Assembly (NCBI GenBank): GCA_027056525.1 | Contig: JALUKO010000068.1 | Coordinates: 1 to 14,766, forward strand | Direction of reading: 5' to 3' | Length of the DNA: 14,766 nucleotides | DNA from: Helicobacteraceae bacterium | GTDB lineage: Bacteria; Campylobacterota; Campylobacteria; Campylobacterales; Sulfurimonadaceae | In this document: positions 6,202-13,496 of the stretch, in pieces | How positions within the stretch are numbered: the first letter of the stretch is position 1 | Layout of the letters: every line of letters starts with the position of its first letter | Translations under genes and position numbers: made by a program | The notes under the pieces: model-generated | Databases searched by the model: none | The model's input: the letters and a program-made list of their open reading frames with translations, nothing else | What the model was told of the DNA's origin: nothing

Positions 6202-8103
6202 ATGTACAAACAATTAGGTTTATTATTATCTTTTGCTACGGCCTCACTTCTCTTAAGCGCTTGTGCCGCAAAAACACCAAACAACATTGTAAAAATAGAG
6301 CAAGACAAACACAGAAATCTTAAAAAAAACATCAAAATTACCAACACTTCCAATGCCTATGAAGCATATGTAAATGATGACTATGAATTACAATACTTAT
6401 GCTACAAGGGAGATACAAACAAATGCAATTACAAACAAGAAGATCTCACTTTTTGGGTCAATGACAAAGGATACTATCCACCCATAGCACCATCAACTTC
6501 AGGTGTACAGTGTGGGGTTGGAAGCTTTTTTGGTTGGTTAGCTATTTTTCCGATGAAACCCTTTGCAATACAAAACTATACAAAACGAAACGCTCAGATC
6601 TGCAATAATACATTTACGACACTCGATAGCACACAAATTGGAATAAGGTTTTTCTTTGGACTTATAACTTTCATGACACCCTTTGTCTCAGGAGGAACAC
6701 TTCATACTGTAAAATTTGACAAAGAGGAGTTTACAGAAGCTGTCTATGTGAGCAATATAGAGAGTTTTCGCACAAAACTCTTTGAACTTACTTCATCATT
6801 CAATATTGAAGGGGGCTTTGATATCATTTACCTCGAAGAGGGTGATATATATGATAATCTGGAAGAAAAATATGAACAACTTCTCAATGAAACATCGAAA
6901 AAAGCAGGTATTATATTTTTAGAAAAAGAGAGCAACAAACTTCTAGCAATCAATGTTTTCAACAGATATAACGACAAAGATCTGATCACATCCATCTCTT
7001 TACAGATTCAGGATCTTCTCAAAGATATTGCAAAAAATGATCACTATACGCTCTCTTATGATGATATAAGCCCTTATATTCCAGCGGAAGTGAAACTTCC
7101 AAAGATCCCACCGGTGCCGACTCTACAAAAAGATGAGTTTGAGACAAAAGCAGAATTTGATCAAAGAGTCCAAAATGCCGTTGCATCAAGAGAAGAGCTC
7201 ATCAGAGAGCTACAAAGAAAATACTCACTGGATGTTTATGAAAGAAATACCTACATTGACAACCTTCAAAAATCTTATGAGCTGTACCTCAAGCAAACAG
7301 CCCAAAATAAGAACAACATACGCAAAGAGTTAGAGGACTCTTTAGCTGTGCTCTCTAAGGTATTATTTATTGAAAACGTATCAGGTTATGAAGCAAAAAA
7401 CTTTAAATATGATGCCGAAACTCAGAAGTTATACTTTAGTATATATTCACAAAGCAGAGGGTTTGAGCAAGAGGTCGTAGCGTCTGTGCCAGCATCAACA
7501 GCTAGAAAAATAAAACATCAAAAAAGTTTTAAAATTATCCCAGACATTGATGCAAACGACAACAAGATCTCCCTGCTTGGTTTTAAGATACTTGAGACAA
7601 ATTCCAATGAAAGCTTTCAAACTGCTTATACAAATATAGACTATAAACCCCAACAAATGAAAGTCTCAATCCTTAGCAATAAAGAAAATATAGATAAAAA
7701 GCTCTCTAAGTATTTTAAAAAATATAAGCAAAAAGAGAACTCTATCGTCGATACTTCCAAAAAAGAGATCTGGTATATTGATATAGCCAAAAGCATTCAT
7801 GCCAAAGTTCCAAAATGGTTTAGCAATCCAACCTCTAAGAATAAAATCATCGGCTACGGTGAAGGAAAAACCCTACAAGAAGCCAAGGCAAATGCCAGAG
7901 CTGATCTTTCATTTATGGTCAAAGTAAAAGTCAATACAGTATTTGAAAATACAAACAGCATAAACAATTTTAAAAGCTTTAACGAAGTCAAAGAGCAAAC
8001 AAAACAATCATCCGATATTGAATTGAGTTATAACGATTATCAAGTCTATAAACAGGACAATGTTGACAATAGATGGTATGTCGGACTTGAATATATAAAA
8101 TAA
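6202..8103 (+). CDS. Large LPP20-type lipoprotein
   Basis: This 633-aa protein has a lipoprotein signal peptide (1-20) with lipobox LLSAC and lipidated C21; the next residues (AAK) carry no Asp+2 retention signal, so outer-membrane placement is likely. Residues 90-170 hold hydrophobic stretches and several cysteines. A proline-rich segment leads into a charged helical motif KDEFETKAEFDQRV (about 310-323) and a coiled-coil-like region to about 390. The C-terminal 110 residues resemble the LPP20 domain: PKWFSNP (about 537-543), the IIGYGEG stretch, then an Ala-rich helix EAKANARADLSF. LPP20 in Helicobacter is a surface lipoprotein of only about 175 aa, so most of this protein is extra. The start at 6202 has AAAGG (6191-6195) 6 nt upstream. 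It interrupts the usual lysS-glyA adjacency. Function is unknown; an envelope structural or adhesion-related role is a guess. Confidence 0.82.
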   Translation: MYKQLGLLLSFATASLLLSACAAKTPNNIVKIEQDKHRNLKKNIKITNTSNAYEAYVNDDYELQYLCYKGDTNKCNYKQEDLTFWVNDKGYYPPIAPSTSGVQCGVGSFFGWLAIFPMKPFAIQNYTKRNAQICNNTFTTLDSTQIGIRFFFGLITFMTPFVSGGTLHTVKFDKEEFTEAVYVSNIESFRTKLFELTSSFNIEGGFDIIYLEEGDIYDNLEEKYEQLLNETSKKAGIIFLEKESNKLLAINVFNRYNDKDLITSISLQIQDLLKDIAKNDHYTLSYDDISPYIPAEVKLPKIPPVPTLQKDEFETKAEFDQRVQNAVASREELIRELQRKYSLDVYERNTYIDNLQKSYELYLKQTAQNKNNIRKELEDSLAVLSKVLFIENVSGYEAKNFKYDAETQKLYFSIYSQSRGFEQEVVASVPASTARKIKHQKSFKIIPDIDANDNKISLLGFKILETNSNESFQTAYTNIDYKPQQMKVSILSNKENIDKKLSKYFKKYKQKENSIVDTSKKEIWYIDIAKSIHAKVPKWFSNPTSKNKIIGYGEGKTLQEAKANARADLSFMVKVKVNTVFENTNSINNFKSFNEVKEQTKQSSDIELSYNDYQVYKQDNVDNRWYVGLEYIK

Positions 8104-8133
8104 TTATTCAGTCTTTTATTATCAAATCTTTAG

Positions 8134-8139
8134 TATAAT
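8134..8139 (+). promoter_or_regulatory. -10 element of the glyA promoter
   Basis: TATAAT at 8134-8139 sits in a T-rich stretch after the lipoprotein stop, with no good -35 hexamer (GTCTTT at the 17-bp position), which is typical for this phylum. Transcription would start near 8146, before the AAGGAA ribosome site (8155-8160) of glyA. The element would drive glyA and the DUF1882 gene. Confidence 0.6.
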
Positions 8140-8169
8140 CTCCGCAATTTTAACAAGGAATTTTATACT

Positions 8170-9417
8170 ATGAGTTTTTTAAAAGAGTACGACAGCGAGA
8201 TTTACGACTTATGTGAAAAAGAGCTTGAGCGTCAAACAGACCACTTGGAGATGATCGCATCTGAAAACTTCACACTTCCGGCAGTTATGGAAGCTATGGG
8301 AAGTGTATTTACAAACAAATATGCTGAGGGTTACCCGGGCAAACGCTACTATGGTGGCTGTGAATACGCTGATGGTGTTGAGCAGTTGGCAATCGACAGA
8401 GCCTGTGAGCTTTTTGGATGTAAATATGCAAATGTGCAACCACACTCAGGAAGTCAGGCAAACGGAGCTGTGTATGCCGGTCTTTTAAAAGCGGGTGATA
8501 AACTTTTAGGAATGGATCTTAGCCACGGTGGTCACTTAACACACGGTTCCAAACCTAGCTTCTCAGGTAAAAACTACCACTCTTTTACTTATGGTGTTGA
8601 GCTTGACGGTCGCATCAACTATGACAGAGTTATGGACATCGCTAAAATTGTTCAACCTAAGATTATTGTATGTGGTGCATCTGCATACGCTCGTGAGATC
8701 GACTTTAAACGCTTCCGTGAGATAGCTGATGAAGTTGGCGCGATTTTATTTGCCGACATTGCACACATTGCAGGTCTTGTAGCGGCAGGTGAGCACCCTA
8801 GCCCATTCCCTTATGCAGATGTTGTAACAACCACAACGCATAAAACATTGGCAGGTCCTCGCGGTGGTCTTATCCTGACAAATGATGAAGATATCGCTAA
8901 AAAGATGAACTCTGCGATCTTCCCTGCACTTCAAGGTGGACCGCTTGTTCACGTCATCGCGGCAAAAGCGGTAGGCTTCAAGTACAACCTAAGCCCTGAG
9001 TGGAAAGAGTACGCCAAACAGGTCAAGGCAAATGCAAAAGTTCTTGGTGAAGTTTTTGTAAAACGTGGATATAACGTAGTAAGTGGCGGGACAGACAATC
9101 ACCTTATCCTTGTAAGTTTTGTTGGCACAGATATCTCCGGAAAAGATGCTGATGCAGCACTTGGCAATGCCGGTATCACCATCAACAAAAACACAGTTCC
9201 TGGTGAGACAAGAAGCCCATTTGTAACTTCCGGTATTCGTATTGGTTCAGCTGCACTGACAAGCCGCGGTATGAAAGAAAAAGAGTTTGAACTTATCGCA
9301 AACAAAATGGCAGATGTACTTGATGATATCAACAATACTGAACTTCAAGCAAGCATAAAAGAGGAACTCAAAGAGCTGGCTCAAAACTTTGTAATTTACA
9401 ACCAACCAACATACTAA
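8170..9417 (+). CDS. glyA: Serine hydroxymethyltransferase
   Basis: This PLP enzyme interconverts serine plus tetrahydrofolate with glycine plus 5,10-methylene-tetrahydrofolate (EC 2.1.2.1), the main cytoplasmic source of one-carbon units. At 415 aa it matches the family length. It shows IASENF (29-34), the YAEGYPGKRYYGG stretch (51-63), the PLP-contacting DIAHIAG (196-202) and the Schiff-base lysine K225 within TTTTHKTLAGPRGG (220-233). Conservation is high and nothing is missing. ATG 8170 has AAGGAA (8155-8160) 9 nt upstream, and a -10 box lies at 8134-8139. The DUF1882 gene begins 7 bp after its stop and is probably cotranscribed. Confidence 0.98.
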   Translation: MSFLKEYDSEIYDLCEKELERQTDHLEMIASENFTLPAVMEAMGSVFTNKYAEGYPGKRYYGGCEYADGVEQLAIDRACELFGCKYANVQPHSGSQANGAVYAGLLKAGDKLLGMDLSHGGHLTHGSKPSFSGKNYHSFTYGVELDGRINYDRVMDIAKIVQPKIIVCGASAYAREIDFKRFREIADEVGAILFADIAHIAGLVAAGEHPSPFPYADVVTTTTHKTLAGPRGGLILTNDEDIAKKMNSAIFPALQGGPLVHVIAAKAVGFKYNLSPEWKEYAKQVKANAKVLGEVFVKRGYNVVSGGTDNHLILVSFVGTDISGKDADAALGNAGITINKNTVPGETRSPFVTSGIRIGSAALTSRGMKEKEFELIANKMADVLDDINNTELQASIKEELKELAQNFVIYNQPTY

Positions 9418-9424
9418 GGTAATT

Positions 9425-9970
9425 ATGATGACTGCAATGGACTTAAAACTTATCAAAATGGTGAGTGATCACTACTGGATCAAAAGAGATACAGTCGTAG
9501 AAAAGTTAACCTTTAAAGGAAGAACTTTTTACAATAAATTTGAAAAGATTCAAGCTCCATTAACGCAGTCTATTATCTCGCAACACCTCAAAGGTGAGAT
9601 CACGGTTGCTCATTCATTGATCAACAAACATAACAAAGTTGAAAATATTGTTATCGACTACAACGGCAGAGATCCTGAACGTTTTTATCATAAAACACAA
9701 CTTCTTTTGCGTGAAGAGGGGTATATCAACTTTACCGCTTATAAAACAAAAACAGAAGGTCATCTTCATGTGTATATCCATAAGGGGCACACAACGCTAC
9801 AAGAAGCGATACAGCTTGGCAAAATGCTCTCTATGAAGCTCGCTAGCAAACAGCCAAAACAGTGGAGAATGTTCCCCAATGCCGATATGCCAAATGAGTA
9901 CAATATCCTTACCATACCTTATGAGGTATATGCAAAAGAGCGTGGAGCCTCCTGGTCCAAACATATGTAA
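9425..9970 (+). CDS. DUF1882 protein, possibly a degenerate Prim-Pol (AEP) fold
   Basis: This 181-aa soluble protein is the DUF1882 family member found after glyA across Campylobacterota (Cj0403/HP0184 type, from memory); its function is unassigned. By eye it follows the order of landmarks of TOTE-type archaeo-eukaryotic primases. SQHLKGEITVAHSLI (52-66) resembles their HLxG..TIGVYPL segment. IVIDYNG (75-81) resembles the AiDfD metal motif, with D78 kept and the second Asp replaced by N80. TKTEGHLHVYIHKGH (108-122) resembles the ErSrSGnGaHvWiFF motif with H115. LGKMLSMKLA (131-140) resembles AR.LG..LL. WRMFPNADMPNEYNILTIP (147-165) resembles DR.FPNQD..p..GNLIALP, with the Asp before Arg replaced by Trp. 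If the match holds, catalysis is probably weakened or lost. Start is ATG 9425 or 9428, with AAGG at 9416-9419 overlapping the glyA stop. No helicase or nuclease partner is adjacent. Confidence 0.85.
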   Translation: MMTAMDLKLIKMVSDHYWIKRDTVVEKLTFKGRTFYNKFEKIQAPLTQSIISQHLKGEITVAHSLINKHNKVENIVIDYNGRDPERFYHKTQLLLREEGYINFTAYKTKTEGHLHVYIHKGHTTLQEAIQLGKMLSMKLASKQPKQWRMFPNADMPNEYNILTIPYEVYAKERGASWSKHM

Positions 9971-9988
9971 ATCTAATCTGCCGTCTTC

Positions 9989-10017
9989 TTGCTAAGTTAT
10001 GAGATTTTTGGTATTAT
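9989..10017 (+). promoter_or_regulatory. Promoter of the SPOR-domain gene
   Basis: TTGCTA (9989-9994, 4 of 6 to TTGACA) and TATTAT (10012-10017, 5 of 6 to TATAAT) are separated by the optimal 17 bp. Transcription would start near 10024, ahead of an AGGG ribosome site (10034-10037). It separates the SPOR-trpE-aroE block from glyA-DUF1882, although readthrough is possible because no terminator is seen after the DUF1882 gene. Confidence 0.6.
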
Positions 10018-10044
10018 AGAACAAATAAAGTACAGGGTGGTATT

Positions 10045-10704
10045 ATGGAAGAACAAAACGAGCTTAACGATATTATTTTAAACAAAGGTGGCAGCTCTAG
10101 CAATAACAAAAAAATCATACTTGCAGTTGCAACACTCGGTATTATTTTAATAGTTGTCATTATGCTTATGAATACTCTTGCATCGAAAGGTACTGACAAC
10201 TTACCGCAAGCTGTTTTACCACCGGAACCAAAAACAAAGGTGACCCGGGAAGTTACAGAAGAACCTCTTTTTGAAGAGATAGAGGTTGTTCAAGAACAAA
10301 CTCAGAGTAATAGTGATCTCGATAAGATAGCTAAAAGATTAAAAAAAGAGAGCTTGGTTGAACAAGAGAGTGCTTCTGAGAAGAAAATTCCTGCAGTGTC
10401 TGTAAAAACTCCACCAAAACCTAAAAATATAGAGAAAAAAACTCTGCAAAAAACACAACCGGCTCCGGCAGTCAACGCATACTATGTGCAAGTCGGTTCA
10501 TTTTCAAAATATGAGCCAAACAAAAAATTTTTACAATCTATTACTAGCAAAGGGTATAGCTACAAATACCATAAGGTCACTGTAAATTCAAAAACACTCA
10601 ACAAGGTACTTGTCGGTCCATTTTCAAGTGAAAAAGAAGCAAGAGGCGCGCTTAAAACTATAAGAAGCAGTATTGAACCGGGTGCTTTTTTAGTAAAACT
10701 TTAA
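10045..10704 (+). CDS. Membrane-anchored SPOR-domain protein (FtsN-like)
   Basis: SPOR domains bind glycan strands lacking stem peptides and so localise proteins to the division septum. The 219-aa protein is a type II membrane protein: a short cytoplasmic N-terminus (1-23), one membrane segment (24-43), a Glu/Lys/Pro-rich periplasmic linker (50-143), and a C-terminal SPOR domain (145-219) beginning AYYVQVGSFSK and containing KVLVGPFSSEKEA (187-199). This layout is that of FtsN or DedD; without similarity outside the SPOR domain I do not assign a symbol. ATG 10045 has AGGG at 10034-10037 upstream. A SPOR gene follows the DUF1882 gene in Campylobacter as well (from memory). A hairpin with a short T-run lies 8-28 bp after the stop, before trpE. 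Confidence 0.92.
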   Translation: MEEQNELNDIILNKGGSSSNNKKIILAVATLGIILIVVIMLMNTLASKGTDNLPQAVLPPEPKTKVTREVTEEPLFEEIEVVQEQTQSNSDLDKIAKRLKKESLVEQESASEKKIPAVSVKTPPKPKNIEKKTLQKTQPAPAVNAYYVQVGSFSKYEPNKKFLQSITSKGYSYKYHKVTVNSKTLNKVLVGPFSSEKEARGALKTIRSSIEPGAFLVKL

Positions 10705-10711
10705 TCATAAA

Positions 10712-10732
10712 GCTCCCTCTGGAGCAATTTTT
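10712..10732 (+). terminator. Intrinsic-terminator-like hairpin between the SPOR gene and trpE
   Basis: GCTCC (10712-10716) pairs with GGAGC (10721-10725) around a CTCT loop, followed by AATTTTT (10726-10732). The stem is short (5 bp, 4 G-C) but has the terminator layout. Only 15 nt separate it from the trpE start codon, and the ribosome site AAGG (10737-10740) lies within them, so no promoter fits after it. It is therefore either a weak terminator that is read through, or an attenuator-like control point for trpE-aroE. Confidence 0.55.
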
Positions 10733-10747
10733 CAACAAGGCATTATT

Positions 10748-12163
10748 TTGATATATTCTAAACAGTTTACACTTGATCAATTAGCACCTATAGCTGTATA
10801 CTCAAAACTTAAGGCTCTTTTTAAAGATGAGATAACATATCTTTTTGAGAGTGCCGGCCAATCGGAAGGTAACTACAGTTTTATCTGTATTGGAGCAAGA
10901 GAAAGACTTCAGTATATTAATGATAAAACGATCTATACTGATGCAAAAGGGATGGTGCATGAAAAAGATGAAAACCCTTTTAATTTTCTCAAAGAGTACT
11001 ATAAAAAGATTGACACAAATATATACAAAGAAGCGGTAAAAGAGCTTGGTGTTGGTTATGTAGATGGCTTTATAGGCTATATCGGTTACGATATGGTCAA
11101 AGTTTTTGAACCGAAACTGCGCGCAAGTATGGATAACTTAAAAGATGAGCTTGATACTCCAGACCTTGATCTTATTCTTCCAAAAATGATTCTGGTATAT
11201 TCTCATAAAAACCATCAGATCACCCTCGTGAGTACACTCAAAGAGTTTGAAGAAAAGTTCACCTTTATCCATGATGATCTCAAAGGAAGCTATACCTATA
11301 AACACAGGGTTTTTAATATTGGAGATGATAAGGGAAATTTTGCACACTCCAAAGAGAAGTTCTTTCAAATGATCGATGATTCAAAAGAGATGATACGAAG
11401 CGGTGATGTATTTCAGATCCTTATGACCAACCGTTTTACACGAAATATCAAAGTCGATCCTTTTAGTTTCTACCGCATACTCAGAACCAAGAACCCCTCC
11501 CCCTATATGTTTTTGATGGAATATGAAGATTTCAATATAGTCGGTTCCTCTCCGGAGGTGATGGTGCGTCTTACTGATGGTGAGCTTCTTCTTCGTCCTA
11601 TTGCAGGAACACGTAAACGGGGTAAAACAAAAGAGCGTGACAAAGAGCTTGAATGCGAGCTTCTTGCCGATCCAAAAGAGTTGGCAGAACACTTAATGCT
11701 CATAGACCTTGGACGTAACGATGTTGGGCGTGTCGCAAAAGTAGGAACTGTCAAAGTAGAAGATATGATGCATATTGAAAGATTCTCTCATGTGATGCAT
11801 ATAGTCTCCGATGTTGTTGCCCAACTTGAAGAGGATAAAGATATGTTTGATCTTTTCATGGCAACATTTACGGCAGGGACAATGACTGGAGCACCAAAGA
11901 TAAGAGCTATGGAGCTTATAGCAGAGTTTGAAGGTCTCAAACGTGGATTTTACAGTGGAAGTATAGGCTACTTTGGATTTGATGGCAATATGGACAGTGC
12001 AATCACTATCAGAAGTGCCATGGTTAAAGAGGACAAAGTAGTTCTTCAAGCGGGTGCGGGTGTGGTTGCTGACAGTGTCAATGAGTTGGAGTACTTGGAA
12101 GTGAACAATAAGCTTGGAGCCCTTATACACTCTCTTGAAGATCTTGATAAAAAAGAGTGCTAA
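10748..12163 (+). CDS. trpE: Anthranilate synthase component I
   Basis: TrpE converts chorismate to anthranilate, the first committed step of tryptophan synthesis, using ammonia delivered by the glutamine amidotransferase subunit TrpG/TrpD, which is not in this window. The 471-aa protein has the chorismate-binding fold throughout: GDVFQILMTNRF (219-230), NPSPYMFLME (249-258), GSSPEVMVRL (266-275), LIDLGRNDVGRV (318-329), and TAGTMTGAPKIRAME (375-389). PIAGT (284-288) has Ala where aminodeoxychorismate synthase PabB has the catalytic Lys (PIKGT), favouring TrpE. LFES (32-35) corresponds to the LLES tryptophan feedback motif, so inhibition by tryptophan is expected. Start is TTG 10748 with AAGG (10737-10740) 7 nt upstream. 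No Trp-rich leader peptide is seen. It ends 1 bp before aroE, so the two are coupled. Confidence 0.92.
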   Translation: MIYSKQFTLDQLAPIAVYSKLKALFKDEITYLFESAGQSEGNYSFICIGARERLQYINDKTIYTDAKGMVHEKDENPFNFLKEYYKKIDTNIYKEAVKELGVGYVDGFIGYIGYDMVKVFEPKLRASMDNLKDELDTPDLDLILPKMILVYSHKNHQITLVSTLKEFEEKFTFIHDDLKGSYTYKHRVFNIGDDKGNFAHSKEKFFQMIDDSKEMIRSGDVFQILMTNRFTRNIKVDPFSFYRILRTKNPSPYMFLMEYEDFNIVGSSPEVMVRLTDGELLLRPIAGTRKRGKTKERDKELECELLADPKELAEHLMLIDLGRNDVGRVAKVGTVKVEDMMHIERFSHVMHIVSDVVAQLEEDKDMFDLFMATFTAGTMTGAPKIRAMELIAEFEGLKRGFYSGSIGYFGFDGNMDSAITIRSAMVKEDKVVLQAGAGVVADSVNELEYLEVNNKLGALIHSLEDLDKKEC

Positions 12164-12164
12164 G

Positions 12165-12956
12165 ATGAAACTTTTTGCAATCTTTGGTGATCCTGTTACA
12201 CACTCACGAAGTCCTTTGATGCACAACAATGTATTTTCCCACCTCAACTACAAAGGGTGTTATACGAGGGTTCACCTCACTGACGGCTCTAAACTCAAGC
12301 AGGTTTTTTTCGATCTTAAACTCAGCGGTGCCAATGTCACGGTTCCACATAAAGAGGAAGCTTACAATGCATGTGATGAAGTGCGGGGATTTGCGAAAAA
12401 AGTTGGTGTAGTCAACACACTCATCAACGAAAACGGTCGTCTTATAGGCTATAACACCGATGCGGATGGTTTTATGTTTGCCATTGAAGAGTTTAAGAAG
12501 ATCAAAAATATCCTTGTTCTTGGAGCCGGTGGAACAGCAAAAGCTTTATCAGGCAGGTTCTTAGAAGACAACATCAATGTATCTGTACTCAACCGAAGTG
12601 AGAAAAGGCTACAGTACTTTTTGGAACTTGGATGCAGTTGCTATACGTGGGATACTTTTGAGGTGACAAACTATGACCTTGTTGTCAATACAACAAGTGC
12701 AGGACTCAAAGATGAAGAACTTCCCGCACCGACAGATATAATAGAATCTGTTTTAGACAACACCCGATATGCTGCAGATGCTATCTATGGAAAACTTACA
12801 CCTTTTTTACAACTGGCAAAAGAAAAAAATATCACCTGTAAAGATGGTGCAGATATGCTTCTTGGACAAGGAGTACTGGCAAACGCACTTTTTACGAACA
12901 ACACCTTGGCACTCAATGATATAAAGCTTTCTATGCAAGAAACTTTTCAGTTTTAA
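12165..12956 (+). CDS. aroE: Shikimate dehydrogenase
   Basis: AroE reduces 3-dehydroshikimate to shikimate with NADPH (EC 1.1.1.25), the fourth step of the shikimate pathway. The 263-aa protein has the expected length. Shikimate-binding S14 and S16 lie in THSRSP (12-17). Catalytic K63 is in NVTVPHK (57-63), and D99 is in YNTDADG (96-102). The NADP fold shows the GAGGTAKA glycine loop (120-127) and NRSEKR (143-148), the latter binding the 2'-phosphate of NADPH. NTTSAG (175-180) and DGADMLLGQG (227-236, with Q235) complete the signature. ATG 12165 follows the trpE stop by 1 bp; an in-frame start at 12114 would add a non-family extension inside trpE. The purine-rich AAAAGAG (12151-12157) may serve as ribosome site. 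The gene converges on the small exported-protein gene, 12 bp apart, with no convincing terminator. Confidence 0.96.
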   Translation: MKLFAIFGDPVTHSRSPLMHNNVFSHLNYKGCYTRVHLTDGSKLKQVFFDLKLSGANVTVPHKEEAYNACDEVRGFAKKVGVVNTLINENGRLIGYNTDADGFMFAIEEFKKIKNILVLGAGGTAKALSGRFLEDNINVSVLNRSEKRLQYFLELGCSCYTWDTFEVTNYDLVVNTTSAGLKDEELPAPTDIIESVLDNTRYAADAIYGKLTPFLQLAKEKNITCKDGADMLLGQGVLANALFTNNTLALNDIKLSMQETFQF

Positions 12957-12968
12957 TTTTTCACTGCT

Positions 12969-13403
12969 TTATTTACTGTGACACAAGAGTGCTTTTATCT
13001 TCAATGAAAAGTCAATGGAATCTCCGTTTTTTCGCTTCCCTTTTGCAAAAAAATTACCTTTATCATAATGGTATTTCATCATAACTGTTTCAGCACCTTT
13101 TTTAGTTTTTAGCTCTACACGAAGCGTTCCTGTTCGTGGCTTTCCTTTTACCCTTTTATCTGCATGGATCTCTAAAAGCTCAATTTCTACTCCATCAGCT
13201 TTTATCAATGAGCCAATAAAAATAGTTCTGAAATTTTTCCCACTCTTTACAATAGGAATATAAGCAGCCTTCTCAAAATCACCTACATGTTCAATATGTA
13301 GTCTCACATCACCAACTTGGGAAAGCTCACAACTGCCACCCTTATGTGTATTTGCAAAAAGCATTGAAATAACAAACACAAGAGAAAAAATAATCCTCAC
13401 CAT
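12969..13403 (-). CDS. Small exported protein of unknown function
   Basis: I do not recognise this 144-aa protein. It starts with a signal peptide (MVRIIFSLVFVISMLFA, residues 1-17), so the mature protein of about 125 aa is periplasmic or surface-exposed. It is basic (many Lys/Arg) and looks beta-rich, with alternating hydrophobic and charged residues. The mature part has only two cysteines, in GGSCE near its N-terminus and LLCHS near its C-terminus, which could form a disulfide tying the ends together. There is no lipobox, so it is not an evident lipoprotein. The start at 13403 has AAAGG (complement of 13410-13414) at good spacing and leads straight into the signal peptide; an upstream ATG at 13433 has no ribosome site. 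It follows pldA on the same strand after 93 bp, which could hold its own promoter (TATAAA, complement of 13456-13461). Confidence 0.75.
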   Translation of the reverse strand: MVRIIFSLVFVISMLFANTHKGGSCELSQVGDVRLHIEHVGDFEKAAYIPIVKSGKNFRTIFIGSLIKADGVEIELLEIHADKRVKGKPRTGTLRVELKTKKGAETVMMKYHYDKGNFFAKGKRKNGDSIDFSLKIKALLCHSK

Positions 13404-13496
13404 ACAAGACCTTTTATTATAAACATTAAACATAATTCTAACGTGAATTTCTTAATTTATATCCAAGTACTACCAACATAGATTTATCATGAAAAG

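Noticed and set aside
10748..12163. Alternative identity of the chorismate enzyme as PabB
   Set aside because: PIAGT has Ala where PabB needs the catalytic Lys, and the LFES segment and NPSPYMF block are TrpE-like.
11693..12247. 184-codon open frame on the - strand opposite trpE and aroE
   Set aside because: It lies antisense to two well-supported, motif-complete genes; the translation is rich in His, Cys, Ser and Lys with no domain, and no ribosome site was evident.
12944..12971. Possible terminator between aroE and the convergent small gene (CAGT...ACTG with T-runs)
   Set aside because: Only four base pairs with a long AT loop; too weak to call.
13416..13421. TATAAT on the - strand just upstream of the small exported-protein gene
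   Set aside because: Transcription from it would start at or after the AAAGG ribosome site (13410-13414), leaving no translatable leader; probably chance in AT-rich DNA.
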